Assembly (NCBI RefSeq): GCF_001742225.1 | Contig: NZ_CP017075.1 | Location: 2,356,001 to 2,420,000 of the forward strand | Reading direction: 5' to 3' | Source: Novosphingobium resinovorum | GTDB lineage: Bacteria; Pseudomonadota; Alphaproteobacteria; Sphingomonadales; Sphingomonadaceae | Length of the DNA: 64,000 nt | Shown here: positions 34,601 to 46,610 of the stretch, piece by piece | Layout: every line of letters starts with the position of its first letter | How positions within the stretch are numbered: position 1 is the stretch's first letter | Notes under the pieces: generated by a model | The model's database searches: none | Told to the model about the DNA's origin: nothing | Seen by the model: the letters and a program-made list of their open reading frames with translations, nothing else | Translations under genes and position numbers: made by a program

Positions 34601-37237
34601 ATGACCGCCACCCCTTCCGGCTCCCGTTTCGTCAACATCGGCGAGCGCACCAACGTCACCGGCTCCGCGAAGTTCAAGAAGCTGGTCATGGCCGGCGACT
34701 ATCCCGCTGCCATCGAAGTCGCCCGCCAGCAGGTGGAGAACGGCGCGCAGGTCATCGACGTCAACATGGACGAGGGCCTGCTCGATGCCGTCGAGGCGAT
34801 GACCACCTACCTCAAGCTGATCGCCGCTGAGCCGGACATCGCCCGCGTGCCGGTGATGGTCGACAGCTCCAAGTGGGACGTGATCGAGGCGGGGCTGAAG
34901 TGCGTGTCGGGCAAGCCGATCGTCAATTCCATCTCGATGAAGGAAGGCGTCGAGCCGTTCCTGGAACATGCGCGCAAGTGCATGGCCTATGGCGCCGCCG
35001 TGGTCGTCATGGCCTTCGACGAGACCGGGCAGGCCGACACCAAGGAGCGCAAGATCGAAATCTGCGAGCGCGCCTACAAGCTGCTCGTCGGCATCGGTTT
35101 CCCGCCGGAGGACATCATCTTCGACCCCAACGTCTTCGCCGTCGCCACTGGCATCGAGGAGCATGACCGCTACGGGCTCGACTTCATCGAGGCGGTGGCG
35201 GAAATCCGCGCGCGCTGCCCGCACGTCCACTTCTCGGGCGGCCTGTCGAACCTCTCATTCAGCTTCCGCGGCAACGAGACGGTGCGCCGCGCGATGCACT
35301 CGATATTCCTGTACCACGCGATCCCGGCGGGGCTGGACATGGCGATCGTCAACGCGGGGCAGCTCGACGTCTACGACCAGATCGACCCGGCGCTGCGCGA
35401 GGCCTGCGAAGACGTCATCATGATGCGCCGCCCCGGCGTGGGCGAGGACGGCAAGACCTCCACCGAACGCCTCATCGAACTGGCCGAGAGCTACAAGGGC
35501 AAGGACACCGTCGCCGAAAAGGCCGCCGAGGAATGGCGCGGCTGGGACGTCACCAAGCGCATCGAACACGCCCTGGTGCGCGGCATCGACGCCTACGTGG
35601 TGGAAGACACCGAGGAGGCCCGCGCCGCGATCGCCGCTGCCGGTGGCCGCCCGATCGAGGTGATCGAAGGCCCGCTGATGGGCGGCATGAACGTGGTCGG
35701 CGACTTGTTCGGCAGCGGCAAGATGTTCCTCCCGCAAGTCGTGAAATCCGCGCGCGTGATGAAGAAGGCGGTCGCGCACCTCATCCCCTTCATCGAGGCG
35801 GAGAAGGACGCCAAGTCCAAGGCGAAGGGCCGCATCATCATGGCCACCGTCAAGGGTGACGTGCATGATATCGGCAAGAACATCGTCGGCGTCGTGCTCC
35901 AGTGCAACGGCTACGAAGTGATCGACCTTGGCGTCATGGTGCCGTGGTCGAAGATCCTCGAATCGGCGAACGAGAACGAGGCCGACATCATCGGCCTGTC
36001 CGGCCTCATCACCCCCTCATTGGACGAGATGGTGACCGTGGCCGAGGAAATGCAGCGCGCCGAGATGAACATCCCGCTGCTGATCGGCGGCGCGACGACG
36101 TCCAAGGTCCACACAGCGCTGCGCATCGACCCGGCCTATACCGGCACCGTGGTCCACGTGCTCGACGCCAGCCGCGCGGTGGGCGTCGCCTCGCAGCTCT
36201 TGTCCGACACGCAGGCGGAGGGCTTCAAGTCCTCGGTCGCGATCGACTACGAGAAGGTGCGCGAGGCCCGCGCCAACAAGGGCCAGAGCGACCTGCTGCC
36301 GCTCGCCGAGGCGCGCGCCAACGCCTTCCCCACCGACTTCACCCAGAAACCCGCCGCGCCCGCGCAGCCGGGTCTGCATGTCTTCGAGGAATGGGACCTC
36401 AAGGATCTGGTCGAGACCTTCGACTGGACCCCGTTCTTCCGCGCCTGGGAGCTGGCGGGCAATTACCCCGCAATCCTGACAGACGAGGTCGTCGGCGAAA
36501 GCGCCACCAGCCTCTTTGCCGATGCGCAGGCGATGCTGGCAAAGATCATCGACGAGAAATGGCTGACTGCGCGCGGCGTCTGCGCCTTCTGGCCAGCCCG
36601 CTCGGACGGTGACGACGTTCTCCTCGATGCCGGCGATTCCGGGGCAACCCGCCTGCCAATGCTGCGCCAGCAGTTCAAGAAGTCGCGCGGCCGCGCAAAC
36701 TTCTGCCTGTCGGACTTCATCGATCCAGCGGGCGACTGGCTCGGCGGTTTCGCGGTGGGCATTCACGGCATCGAGCCGCATCTGGAACGCTTCAAGGCCG
36801 CCCACGATGACTACTCGGACATCCTGCTCAAGGCCCTGGCCGACCGCTTCGCCGAAGCCTTCGCCGAACGCCTCCACGCCCATGTCCGTACGACCCTGTG
36901 GGGCTATGCGCCGGACGAGCAGTTCACCAACGAAGCGCTGATCCGCGAGGAATATCGCGGCATTCGCCCGGCGCCGGGCTATCCCGCCTGCCCGGACCAT
37001 TCGCTCAAGCCCATCCTGTTCGATCTGCTCAAGGCGCAGGACAACGCCGGCATCGTCCTGACCGAAAGCCAGGCGATGCTGCCGACGGCGGCGGTTTCGG
37101 GCTTCTACTTCGCGCACCCGGAAAGCCAGTACTTCGGCGTCGCCCGTATCGGCCGCGACCAGTTGGAGGACTACGCCGTGCGCCGCGATGTGGATCTTCC
37201 TACCGCCGAACGCTGGCTGCGGCCCAATCTGGATTAA
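34601..37237 (+). CDS. metH: Methionine synthase, folate/cobalamin/activation part (split MetH)
   Basis: The 878-residue product carries the pterin-binding domain ([19 protein letters not shown] at the start), the cobalamin cap, the B12-binding Rossmann domain with [11 protein letters not shown] (His ligand at about residue 421), and the C-terminal SAM-binding reactivation domain ([11 protein letters not shown], then [11 protein letters not shown]). With the separate homocysteine domain at 32890 it makes a complete enzyme. The start has little ribosome-binding sequence, and the hairpin repeat lies just upstream. It uses 5-methyl-THF made by MetF. Confidence 0.95.
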   Translation: MTATPSGSRFVNIGERTNVTGSAKFKKLVMAGDYPAAIEVARQQVENGAQVIDVNMDEGLLDAVEAMTTYLKLIAAEPDIARVPVMVDSSKWDVIEAGLKCVSGKPIVNSISMKEGVEPFLEHARKCMAYGAAVVVMAFDETGQADTKERKIEICERAYKLLVGIGFPPEDIIFDPNVFAVATGIEEHDRYGLDFIEAVAEIRARCPHVHFSGGLSNLSFSFRGNETVRRAMHSIFLYHAIPAGLDMAIVNAGQLDVYDQIDPALREACEDVIMMRRPGVGEDGKTSTERLIELAESYKGKDTVAEKAAEEWRGWDVTKRIEHALVRGIDAYVVEDTEEARAAIAAAGGRPIEVIEGPLMGGMNVVGDLFGSGKMFLPQVVKSARVMKKAVAHLIPFIEAEKDAKSKAKGRIIMATVKGDVHDIGKNIVGVVLQCNGYEVIDLGVMVPWSKILESANENEADIIGLSGLITPSLDEMVTVAEEMQRAEMNIPLLIGGATTSKVHTALRIDPAYTGTVVHVLDASRAVGVASQLLSDTQAEGFKSSVAIDYEKVREARANKGQSDLLPLAEARANAFPTDFTQKPAAPAQPGLHVFEEWDLKDLVETFDWTPFFRAWELAGNYPAILTDEVVGESATSLFADAQAMLAKIIDEKWLTARGVCAFWPARSDGDDVLLDAGDSGATRLPMLRQQFKKSRGRANFCLSDFIDPAGDWLGGFAVGIHGIEPHLERFKAAHDDYSDILLKALADRFAEAFAERLHAHVRTTLWGYAPDEQFTNEALIREEYRGIRPAPGYPACPDHSLKPILFDLLKAQDNAGIVLTESQAMLPTAAVSGFYFAHPESQYFGVARIGRDQLEDYAVRRDVDLPTAERWLRPNLD

Positions 37238-37279
37238 AGCGATGCGCCGTCCCCGACTTGCTGCGGGACGGCGCCACTT

Positions 37280-37543
37280 TCAGCCCGCCTGCCCCGCCCG
37301 CCACAGCGCGCGGTGGCGCAGGTAGGCATCGGCCACGTTCTCGCCCACGGCTACTGTGAGCACCGCCAGGGCAGCGTCGAGCCCCCGGCAAGCCAACTCG
37401 TCGATTGCCGCCGCATGATCCTGCCCTACTTCGCGCGCCAGCATCTTGAGCACATGCGCCTTTTCGGCGAACTCGATCTCGCTCAACCAGGACAGCCGGT
37501 AATCCTCGTTTTTCGCGGACGCGTCGTGTGCATGGCAACCCAT
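37280..37543 (-). CDS. Small conserved-type hypothetical protein
   Basis: The 87-residue product starts at ATG 37543 (MGCHAHDASAKNEDYRLSWLSEIEF) with a GAAGAGA site upstream. It contains a Cys/His pair at the N-terminus, followed by a helical region (VLKMLAREVGQDHAAAIDELACRGLDAAL). I do not recognise a family. It is convergent with metH and has coding-like composition. Confidence 0.6.
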   Translation of the reverse strand: MGCHAHDASAKNEDYRLSWLSEIEFAEKAHVLKMLAREVGQDHAAAIDELACRGLDAALAVLTVAVGENVADAYLRHRALWRAGQAG

Positions 37544-37735
37544 CTTTGTCTCTTCCCGATTCTGACGGCTGCCTCCCACCCCTTGGGCCGATTCACATTC
37601 AATCGTTTGCAGCACTCGGAGAATTATCAGGCTCCCGGCAAAGCCATCGCTACCGCCCGGCTAGGGATATGCCACAACTGCCCAAAAGGCTTATTCGCAC
37701 TTGCAACATGAACACTGCGCCACCACCCTGATCCC

Positions 37736-38326
37736 ATGACCGCAGCACGCACCATTTCTTCCCGCATCATCAGTCGAACGCTCGTCTACGACGGATGGTA
37801 CAAGTTCTATCGCCTCGAAGTGGAAATGCCCGACGGTGTCGTGGTGGAGCGCCATTTGCTTGACAATGGCTCGGCCGTGGCGGTGCTGCCATACGATCCG
37901 GTGCGCCGGGTGTGCATGCTGATCGACCAGCCGCGCGCGGGCGTGCTCGATGCGGGCGAACCGCCACTGCTGGAGGCCATTGCCGGTAACCTCGACGGCA
38001 CTTCGCCAGAGGCGCGCATCGTCGAAGAAGCCTTCGAAGAAGGCGGCCTGCGCATTTCCGATCTCGAACCGGTGACCAACATGTGGTCGCTGTGCCCCGC
38101 CTCGACCGAGCGAGTACAGCTCTATCTCGCGCAGTATGCACACGAAGACCGCATCGCTGCGGGCGGCGGTGCGCACGACGAGGATGAGAACATCACCGTC
38201 CACGAGATCGGGCTCGACGCCTTGCGCGACATGGCGCTCTGCGGAGAACTGTCAGACGCAAAGACGCTGATCCTCGCGCAGGCGTTGCTGCTGAAGCACC
38301 CGCAATTGTGGGCCGATCGTCGTTAA
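37736..38326 (+). CDS. Nudix hydrolase, GDP-mannose/ADP-ribose pyrophosphatase-like
   Basis: The 196-residue product has the N-terminal strand region of ADP-sugar Nudix enzymes (YDGWYKFYRLEVEMPDGVVVERHLLDNGSAVAVLPYDP) and a Nudix-box end with the metal-binding glutamates (VEEAFEEGGLRI). The box is degenerate: the usual Arg of REUxEExGU is Glu, and the upstream G-x5-E spacing is altered. It would hydrolyse a nucleotide-sugar diphosphate if active. It lies 63 nt before recQ in the same direction. Confidence 0.8.
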   Translation: MTAARTISSRIISRTLVYDGWYKFYRLEVEMPDGVVVERHLLDNGSAVAVLPYDPVRRVCMLIDQPRAGVLDAGEPPLLEAIAGNLDGTSPEARIVEEAFEEGGLRISDLEPVTNMWSLCPASTERVQLYLAQYAHEDRIAAGGGAHDEDENITVHEIGLDALRDMALCGELSDAKTLILAQALLLKHPQLWADRR

Positions 38327-38389
38327 ATTACCGGAAACTTGCCTGCCGATGGTTTCCCCTCGCCGTCCTGATCTGCCATAACGCGCACC

Positions 38390-40273
<1,884 letters not shown>

Positions 40274-40740
40274 CCCCGTTGAATTTGGCGATTCCGCCAG
40301 GATCGACCTTCCCGTCTAAAAACATATCGGTTTGGCGAAGCGGACGCCTGGATCCATCCAAGGCGGGAGCTGGCCGAACGAAAGCCCTAGAAGCGCCTCG
40401 ATGCGGTTACGGCGGATTCTTCTAGCCGCAACCCGCGATCACCAGAAAAGCAAAAAACCCCGGTTTCCCGTGGCTTTCGACTACTTACGATCACCTTCGA
40501 AAAGGTGATAGAGCGCGGCCGCGCCAAAGGCGCGGGGCAGCACCTATCCTGCCCTTCAAGCTACCCCGATTCTGCGACACGAAAAGGATCAGGGAAGAAA
40601 CTCACCCATCCGACGGCCGTGTCCACAACCCAAACGCAAGATGCCGAGGAAAGCATCGATCAGCGCATTCCTCAGACTGGCGGATTCACACTGCCCGGGA
40701 ATGCCGTTCGCAGGCGCTGACAGGAATGAATGCCGGCTCA
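40274..40740. other. Non-coding region between recQ and the exonuclease gene
   Basis: No convincing gene. It contains two small hairpins: ATCACCTT...AAGGTGAT near 40490-40511, and CCGCGCC...GGCGCGG near 40522-40540. A 71-codon frame at 40505-40720 has no coding character. An AAAAAACCCCGG run near 40449 may be part of a weak terminator. Confidence 0.5.
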
Positions 40741-41574
40741 CCATGCCCGGTAATAGACCTCGCTCATCAGCCAGGCTCGCTCCGCGTCGTGATCCGCTTC
40801 CGCGATCTCGGTGGTCCAGAAACGCAACGCAGGATTCCAGCGATAGCCCCGCGCCTTCAGACGGTCCTTGGAATCGAAGGGAGCGTCGACCGCATTCACC
40901 TGGAAAGACGACCGCTCCGAACATGCGATCAGCCTGGCCATCACGGTCTCACCGTCCGGCAAGTCATGCGCGAGCAGGTATATGAGCGCTAGGATGTCGT
41001 TTTCGGCCCGGTGACCTTCATAGAACCAGCCGCACTGCGAGACGAGATGGGCAAGCGCACGCCCGTCGAAGCCGAGTTCGAGCCAGTCCAGTTCGGACAT
41101 CGAGCAGGCCCAGGCCTTGCCGGCAAGCGCGGGTAGTCTGCGATCGACGAATGGCCGATCGAAACGCGCATTGTGGGCGACGATCAGATCGGCGGAGGTC
41201 AGGATTTCGAGCGCAAGGGTATCGTCGATCACCTGGTCCGCCACGACCTCATCGGTCAGGCCGGTCAGTTTCGTTATCCTGGGATCGAGGGGCACGCCCG
41301 GATCTTCACGCCACACGCGGGCCTGACCGACCTGCACGATGCGCCCGGCATCGTCGTAGCGAAATCGCTGCAGGGCGAGTTCGATGATCCGGTCGGATTC
41401 GTAGTCCAGTCCGGTGGTCTCGACATCAATCGCAACGCCGATCCGATTGCGAGCGCCAGGCACCGGGCGATGAAACCCCGCCACCGGACGAAGCTTGCGC
41501 AGCACACGGTATTCGGGATTTTCGGCCAGCAGCGAAGCGGCTCGATTATAGGCATCGGGCGAGACGGTCACCAT
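40738..41574 (-). CDS. DnaQ-like DEDDh 3'-5' exonuclease
   Basis: The 278-residue product has the exonuclease motifs: Exo I VAIDVETTGLDYESDRIIELA, Exo II LIVAHNARFDRPFVDRRLP, and Exo III with the general-base His in YEGHRAENDILALIYLL. It resembles the proofreading-subunit family but has a C-terminal extension (SSFQVNAVDAPFDSKDRLKARGYRWNP...WTTEI) often seen in accessory nucleases. Start at ATG 41574 follows a GAGAG; an in-frame start at 41661 would add 29 residues. Confidence 0.85.
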   Translation of the reverse strand: MVTVSPDAYNRAASLLAENPEYRVLRKLRPVAGFHRPVPGARNRIGVAIDVETTGLDYESDRIIELALQRFRYDDAGRIVQVGQARVWREDPGVPLDPRITKLTGLTDEVVADQVIDDTLALEILTSADLIVAHNARFDRPFVDRRLPALAGKAWACSMSELDWLELGFDGRALAHLVSQCGWFYEGHRAENDILALIYLLAHDLPDGETVMARLIACSERSSFQVNAVDAPFDSKDRLKARGYRWNPALRFWTTEIAEADHDAERAWLMSEVYYRAW

Positions 41575-41704
41575 GTCCGGCTCTCTAGCTTCAGCAACAG
41601 CCAAGCGAAAGTCGGACTGCTGCGCGATCAGACGTGAACCTTCGGAGCTGCCAAAGCGCATGGAAACCGATCGACCTCACACCACACGCTCAGTGGCAGC
41701 GCGC

Positions 41705-42826
41705 TCAGCCGATCGCGCGATGCAAGGTGATCAAGGTCAGTTCGGAAGGCTTGCCCAACCTCAGAGCGAACCCCGGCCAGATGCCGGTGCCGTTGTTGAC
41801 GTAGAGGGCCATGTCGCCAACAGCGTAGCATCCCGAGACGAAGCCGCCATTGCCTCGCGCGACCAGACGGTCGAGCCCGACGATCATGCCACCATGAGTG
41901 TGCCCTGATAGTTGCAGCGCAACACCGCGCTCCGCCGCTTCGCGCGCCTGCCCGGGCTCGTGATCGAGCAGGACGATCGGTGCGCCTAACGGCGAACCAT
42001 CGAGCGCCTTCCCGAGGTCCGGGAGCGGCTTGCCAACACTACGCGCCGACGGATCGGTGAGGCCGGCGACGACCAGCGCGGCATCGCTGCGCTCAATCAC
42101 AGCGTGAGCATTCGCCAGCACCCGCATGCCCAGCGAGGCAAGGTGCGCCATCCACGCATCGTAACCGGAGAGGTATTCGTGATTACCGGGGCTGAGCCAG
42201 ACCCCATCGCGCGCACTCAGTCCGCGCAAGGCTTCGACGCCTGCACGCCGGTTCTCGACGCTGCCGTCGATCACGTCCCCCGTTATCAGGATCAGGTCAG
42301 GCTCCAGACGATTGGCCGCCTCGACCACGGCGCGGGTCCAGCTCGCGGGAAAGAGCCTGCTGATATGCAAGTCAGTGAGGTGAACGAGGGTATAGCCGTC
42401 GAAGGCTTCCGGAAGGTTCCGGATCGCTATCGAGACTTTACGCAGGCGCGGCACGCCGATGGCTTGCCACACGCCGATCGCCGCCAGCACGAAGGCCACC
42501 CCGGCAATGGCATAGCGCGCTTCGACCCAAGGCGCCGCGCCGCCGATCCCGGCTATCGTCGCAGCCAGCCTCAACGCGTCGAGCGCGATCTGGAAGACAG
42601 CCAGCAAGGCGATGCCTCCGAACAGCCAATTGAGCAGGATGATAAGCGGGCGCGGGAACTCCGGGCTGAAGACCGATCCCGACGAGAGACGGCTCCACAG
42701 ATGGGACTGTGAGCCGATGAGCAGGACCAAAGCGACTGTCAGTTTGATGCCGTCCGCCCAGGGCAGCGGCAACAGCGTGCGCGCCACGACGTAGGCCCAC
42801 GGTAGTGCGAAGATCAGGTGGAACAT
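41705..42826 (-). CDS. Membrane-anchored metallophosphoesterase (YaeI-like)
   Basis: The 373-residue product has four N-terminal membrane helices (residues 1-about 125) and a calcineurin-like phosphoesterase domain. The domain shows VHLTDLHIS, LILITGDVIDG, LSPGNHEYLSG, and LSGHTHGG in order, giving the full metal-ligand set. Homologues act on phospho-lipid head groups or cyclic nucleotides; the substrate is unknown. It ends 44 nt before the exonuclease frame start and lies 10 nt from the SDR gene stop in the same direction. Confidence 0.88.
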   Translation of the reverse strand: MFHLIFALPWAYVVARTLLPLPWADGIKLTVALVLLIGSQSHLWSRLSSGSVFSPEFPRPLIILLNWLFGGIALLAVFQIALDALRLAATIAGIGGAAPWVEARYAIAGVAFVLAAIGVWQAIGVPRLRKVSIAIRNLPEAFDGYTLVHLTDLHISRLFPASWTRAVVEAANRLEPDLILITGDVIDGSVENRRAGVEALRGLSARDGVWLSPGNHEYLSGYDAWMAHLASLGMRVLANAHAVIERSDAALVVAGLTDPSARSVGKPLPDLGKALDGSPLGAPIVLLDHEPGQAREAAERGVALQLSGHTHGGMIVGLDRLVARGNGGFVSGCYAVGDMALYVNNGTGIWPGFALRLGKPSELTLITLHRAIG

Positions 42827-42836
42827 TGCCTGGGGT

Positions 42837-43757
42837 TCAACCGAAGGTCACGCCGGTCATCGCCTCGGACCGGGACCAGAGCTGCGCGGCCACGTCGGCA
42901 TCCAGCGCCTGCGGTTCGATCTTGCCGGGGCCCGGCGGCCCCTTCAGTTCGCGCAGACCCTGAGGCCCGAAATACTGGCCGCCGCTGATGCTTGGCATGG
43001 TCGCTGCCATCACTTGCGGCAATGCGCCTTCAGCGGCAGAATGGCCGATCAGCTTGAGCGCAATCGAGCCGCCCCAAGCCATCAACCGACTGCCCGGACC
43101 GGGGCCGTTTGCGATGAGGTCGGTGGCAGCTGCGCCCGGGTGCGCCGCGACGCTGGTGAGCCCCCAGCCCTTGGCCTTGCTGCGCCGGTCAAGCTCGAGC
43201 GCGAACATCAGCATCGCAAGCTTGGACTGCGCATAGACCGGCCAGGGCTTGTAACCTTGCACATACTCGAGGTCATCGAGCCGGATGCTGCCACTGCGAT
43301 GGGCAATGCTGGCGACCTCGACCACGCGCGCCCTGCCCGCGATCAGAATGGGCAGCAGCCGCCCGGTCAACGCGAAATGCGAGAGATAGTTAGTGGCGAA
43401 CTGCATCTCATGGCCGTCGATCGTGGCTTCGCGCTGCGGCAGCGCCATGATGCCGGCATTGTTGACGAGGATATCGATCGGGCGTCCACTCGTCAGTTGC
43501 CGTTCGGCAAAATCGCGAACCGAACCAAGGCTGGCGAGATCGACGAGATCGAAGCGCACCCGGGCCCCGGGGTGGCGGCTGCGGATCAGGGTTTCGGCAG
43601 CGCGCCCCTTGTCAAGGTTGCGGGCCGCAACGATTACCTCCGCCCCGGCTCCTGCCAGAGCAAGGGCTGTCTCCAGGCCCAGTCCACCGGTCGCTCCGGT
43701 GACGATCGCCAGCCTGCCGGATTGGTCGGGAATATCCTTGGTGGTCCAGCTCGCCAT
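42837..43757 (-). CDS. Short-chain dehydrogenase (retinol dehydrogenase-like)
   Basis: The 306-residue SDR has LAIVTGATGGLGLETALAL, VIVAARNLDKG (NADP-type Arg), ILVNNAGIMALP, the catalytic Ser in VVEVASIAHRSG, and YAQSKLAMLMF with Tyr and Lys. The C-terminal extension resembles WW-oxidoreductase/retinol dehydrogenase-like proteins. It is divergent from a TetR regulator with a palindrome between them, so it is probably its target. Start ATG 43757. Confidence 0.88.
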   Translation of the reverse strand: MASWTTKDIPDQSGRLAIVTGATGGLGLETALALAGAGAEVIVAARNLDKGRAAETLIRSRHPGARVRFDLVDLASLGSVRDFAERQLTSGRPIDILVNNAGIMALPQREATIDGHEMQFATNYLSHFALTGRLLPILIAGRARVVEVASIAHRSGSIRLDDLEYVQGYKPWPVYAQSKLAMLMFALELDRRSKAKGWGLTSVAAHPGAAATDLIANGPGPGSRLMAWGGSIALKLIGHSAAEGALPQVMAATMPSISGGQYFGPQGLRELKGPPGPGKIEPQALDADVAAQLWSRSEAMTGVTFG

Positions 43758-43810
43758 ATTTGCTATCCTTCGCATCGATCAGCCACAGGAGGGCGCTGGG
43801 CGCGATATTG

Positions 43811-43823
43811 TGCACTCAGTGCA
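43811..43823. promoter_or_regulatory. Palindromic operator candidate between SDR and TetR genes
   Basis: TGCACTCAGTGCA is a perfect 13-nt palindrome around a central C. It is flanked by TTG and AAT, and lies 12 nt before the tetR start and 54 nt before the SDR start. Placement fits a TetR-type operator that would control both genes. Confidence 0.6.
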
Positions 43824-43835
43824 AATATACAAGAC

Positions 43836-44453
43836 GTGCAAGAAACAATCTCACCTGTTCCGGTCGGCTTGCGTGAGCGCAAGCGGTCGCAGACCCGCGC
43901 CCGTATCCAGGAGGAAGCCATGCGCCTTTTCCTTGAGCACGGGTTCGAGGCGACGACGCTCGACGACATCGCTGCAGCTGCAGACGTCTCGCGGCGCAGT
44001 CTGTTCCATTATTTCGGGTCTAAGGAGGAGATCGTCTTCTCCACCAAGGCCGATTTTCCGGCGCTCGTTGCCGCGGCGATAGGGCGGCGACCAGTCGAAG
44101 AGCCTCTGTTGGACATGGTCGAGAATGCGTTTCTGGAACTGGCGGAAAGTCACCTCTCGGAACCGGCGCGCAACCTTGCCAGGCTCATCCAGGACACCCC
44201 CGCGCTCAGCGCTGGCGACCAGGCCAAGTACGAGAAGGTCGAGCGTGTCCTCGCTCAGGCACTTGCTGAGAGAAAGGGACTCCCCGAGATCGACATCGAC
44301 TGCCGCGTCACTGCAACGGCCGCGATCGGTATTCTGAAACTATCAACTCAGGCTTGGCTCGCCGGAGATGATATTGGTCCCGACACCTTCGGCAGGACCG
44401 CATTCGCAGCCCTGCGCCGAGTAGCCAGGCAAGCGCCCGACGTCCGCGAATAG
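43836..44453 (+). CDS. TetR-family transcriptional regulator
   Basis: The 205-residue product has the N-terminal TetR helix-turn-helix (TRARIQEEAMRLFLEHGFEATTLDDIAAAADVSRRSLFHYFGSKEEIVF) followed by an all-helical ligand domain. GTG at 43836 is chosen as start because the upstream open frame runs antisense through the SDR gene. It probably represses itself and the divergent SDR. The ligand is unknown. Confidence 0.88.
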   Translation: MQETISPVPVGLRERKRSQTRARIQEEAMRLFLEHGFEATTLDDIAAAADVSRRSLFHYFGSKEEIVFSTKADFPALVAAAIGRRPVEEPLLDMVENAFLELAESHLSEPARNLARLIQDTPALSAGDQAKYEKVERVLAQALAERKGLPEIDIDCRVTATAAIGILKLSTQAWLAGDDIGPDTFGRTAFAALRRVARQAPDVRE

Positions 44454-44479
44454 TCTGCACTTGGGCCGATAGGCGGGCG

Positions 44480-45000
<521 letters not shown>

Positions 45001-45259
45001 TTTGACAAAAACTGGCCTCCGGCAATCCCAACGCGGTTCAACCTACCTGATCGCAGACGCAGGACTTGTGTCCTGAGCGCAAGTGATTGTTGGCAGCATA
45101 TTGTCGTTGCTTCTACGAGTGTAAGTGACAGATTTTGGGCGGGGAGTAGACTAGCATTTTACGGATTCGGAGCGCTTGAAACCTGCCCCACGATTATAAT
45201 GCCCGCGGTACCGACGACGGATTAGTGGGCGCGCCTTCCGAAGGCGCGCCTATCAGTAC

Positions 45260-46027
45260 TCACTTCAACCCTTCTGAAGCGGTCTTCGTCGAGCTCAGGA
45301 AACCCTTCACGGCTCCGGCTAAGGGGGCGAGGTTAGCATTACCGACGGAAGGGACATTGCAATTTGCGAGCTTGCGGCACGTGGGTTCGTAGATGGCAAT
45401 TGAAAGCACATTCGTGATGCTCGATGTATCTTGATCGAAACTTCCGGCAGCACCCAAATTAATTCCGCTGAAAAACGCTGTAATCCCACCGCTCTTCTTT
45501 TTAAGAATCGATACCTCGGCAACCGAAAGAAGAGCTGCACCAATATAAACCAAGCGAGGCTTTCCTACTCCCGGATCTTCTGAATTTTTCCCCCAATCAG
45601 AACTCTGAGGCATTGTCGAGACGATGAATTGTGCCACATCCGAGACCTGAATAGACGCCTTTTCGTCGTTTGATAAATTGAGATCGATAATCGGTATCAC
45701 AGCCTTCAGTCCCGACGTCTTCGAAATCACGGACCGATAAACAGGCTTGGTGCTTTCCAGCGTCACCTTAACAACCGGTACGTTTGTGCTACCAAAAGAG
45801 GCTGGACGATCAGCCATGATCTCAACGACTCCATCCGGCCGAAGTATACCCCAACGACCTACCAACTCCTCGGCTTTATCTTTATAAATTGCCACTGAAG
45901 TCGGATCTGCAAAAGTTCTCTTTGACAGAACGGAGGGTACTGGAGCGTCAACATTCCACTGTTGCGCGTTGGCGGTGGCGCACAACGTGAGCAGACCAAC
46001 AGCGGATACATATCTGAGAAAATTCAT
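45260..46027 (-). CDS. Hypothetical secreted protein
   Basis: The 255-residue product has a signal peptide (MNFLRYVSAVGLLTLCATANAQ) and a mature region with regular beta-strand spacing. A single pair of Cys residues lies near the C-terminus (PTCRKLANC), probably a disulfide. The DNA is clearly richer in A/T than its neighbours and uses different codons, suggesting recent gain. I do not recognise the family. It lies alone between an IS remnant and the giant-gene operon; the 258 nt to its left hold nothing I can name. Confidence 0.7.
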   Translation of the reverse strand: MNFLRYVSAVGLLTLCATANAQQWNVDAPVPSVLSKRTFADPTSVAIYKDKAEELVGRWGILRPDGVVEIMADRPASFGSTNVPVVKVTLESTKPVYRSVISKTSGLKAVIPIIDLNLSNDEKASIQVSDVAQFIVSTMPQSSDWGKNSEDPGVGKPRLVYIGAALLSVAEVSILKKKSGGITAFFSGINLGAAGSFDQDTSSITNVLSIAIYEPTCRKLANCNVPSVGNANLAPLAGAVKGFLSSTKTASEGLK

Positions 46028-46460
46028 ACTGCCCCCTACCAGCTATTCCCAAGGCACCAAGACTTACACTTGGATTAGGTTCAGGCAAGCTGCAATTACG
46101 ATGCCTGTAGATTAGGTCATGAACTTCAGCCGCTTCGACGACGCCTCCCGATACCGGCGGCGAAGGAAATGGAGATGGCGATATGGGCGGATCAACGGTA
46201 GCCTCTATGAGATGCCATGCCGCGGTTCATGAACTGCCGGCGAGTTCTAGGGTGGATAACGTTTACTTTAGATGACCGCTATCGGGCGCGTTACTGTCAG
46301 TAGGCTGATAACAGTGTGGATGGCAGTTTCCGGGAGAAGCTGTCGTTAAAGGTCAAGCGAGGGAACGGCGGCCTTTGGTCAACACCTCCCGGAATACCGG
46401 ACCTTCGGCTCCTGAGGATCGAAGATCGGATGCTGAGCGTCTTCAAAGGAGGGATCAACG
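46028..46460. other. Gap with no supported gene
   Basis: This stretch between the secreted-protein gene and the giant operon shows no frame with coding character, no tRNA and no clear repeat. It includes AT-rich promoter-like sequence just upstream of the 45260 gene. Confidence 0.5.
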
Positions 46461-46577
46461 TCAGGCCTTCACCCCAGGGCTAATCTCGCCGGTATTGCGA
46501 AATCGCGGGTCGACCGTAACGGGATCGAAGCAGATGCGCTGCGCGCCCGCGATGTGTCTGCCCGCTGCGCCGAGCAT
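46461..46577 (-). CDS. Possible 38-residue small protein after the giant operon
   Basis: A short reverse-strand frame (MLGAAGRHIAGAQRICFDPV...) starts 33 nt after the stop of the 1429-residue gene. The composition looks coding and the frame continues in step with the preceding sequence, so it may be a small gene or the 3' remnant of a longer one. No ribosome-binding site is obvious. Confidence 0.3.
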   Translation of the reverse strand: MLGAAGRHIAGAQRICFDPVTVDPRFRNTGEISPGVKA

Positions 46578-46610
46578 GCCGCCGGTCAAGTACCGCCGCG
46601 GGGCTCCCGC

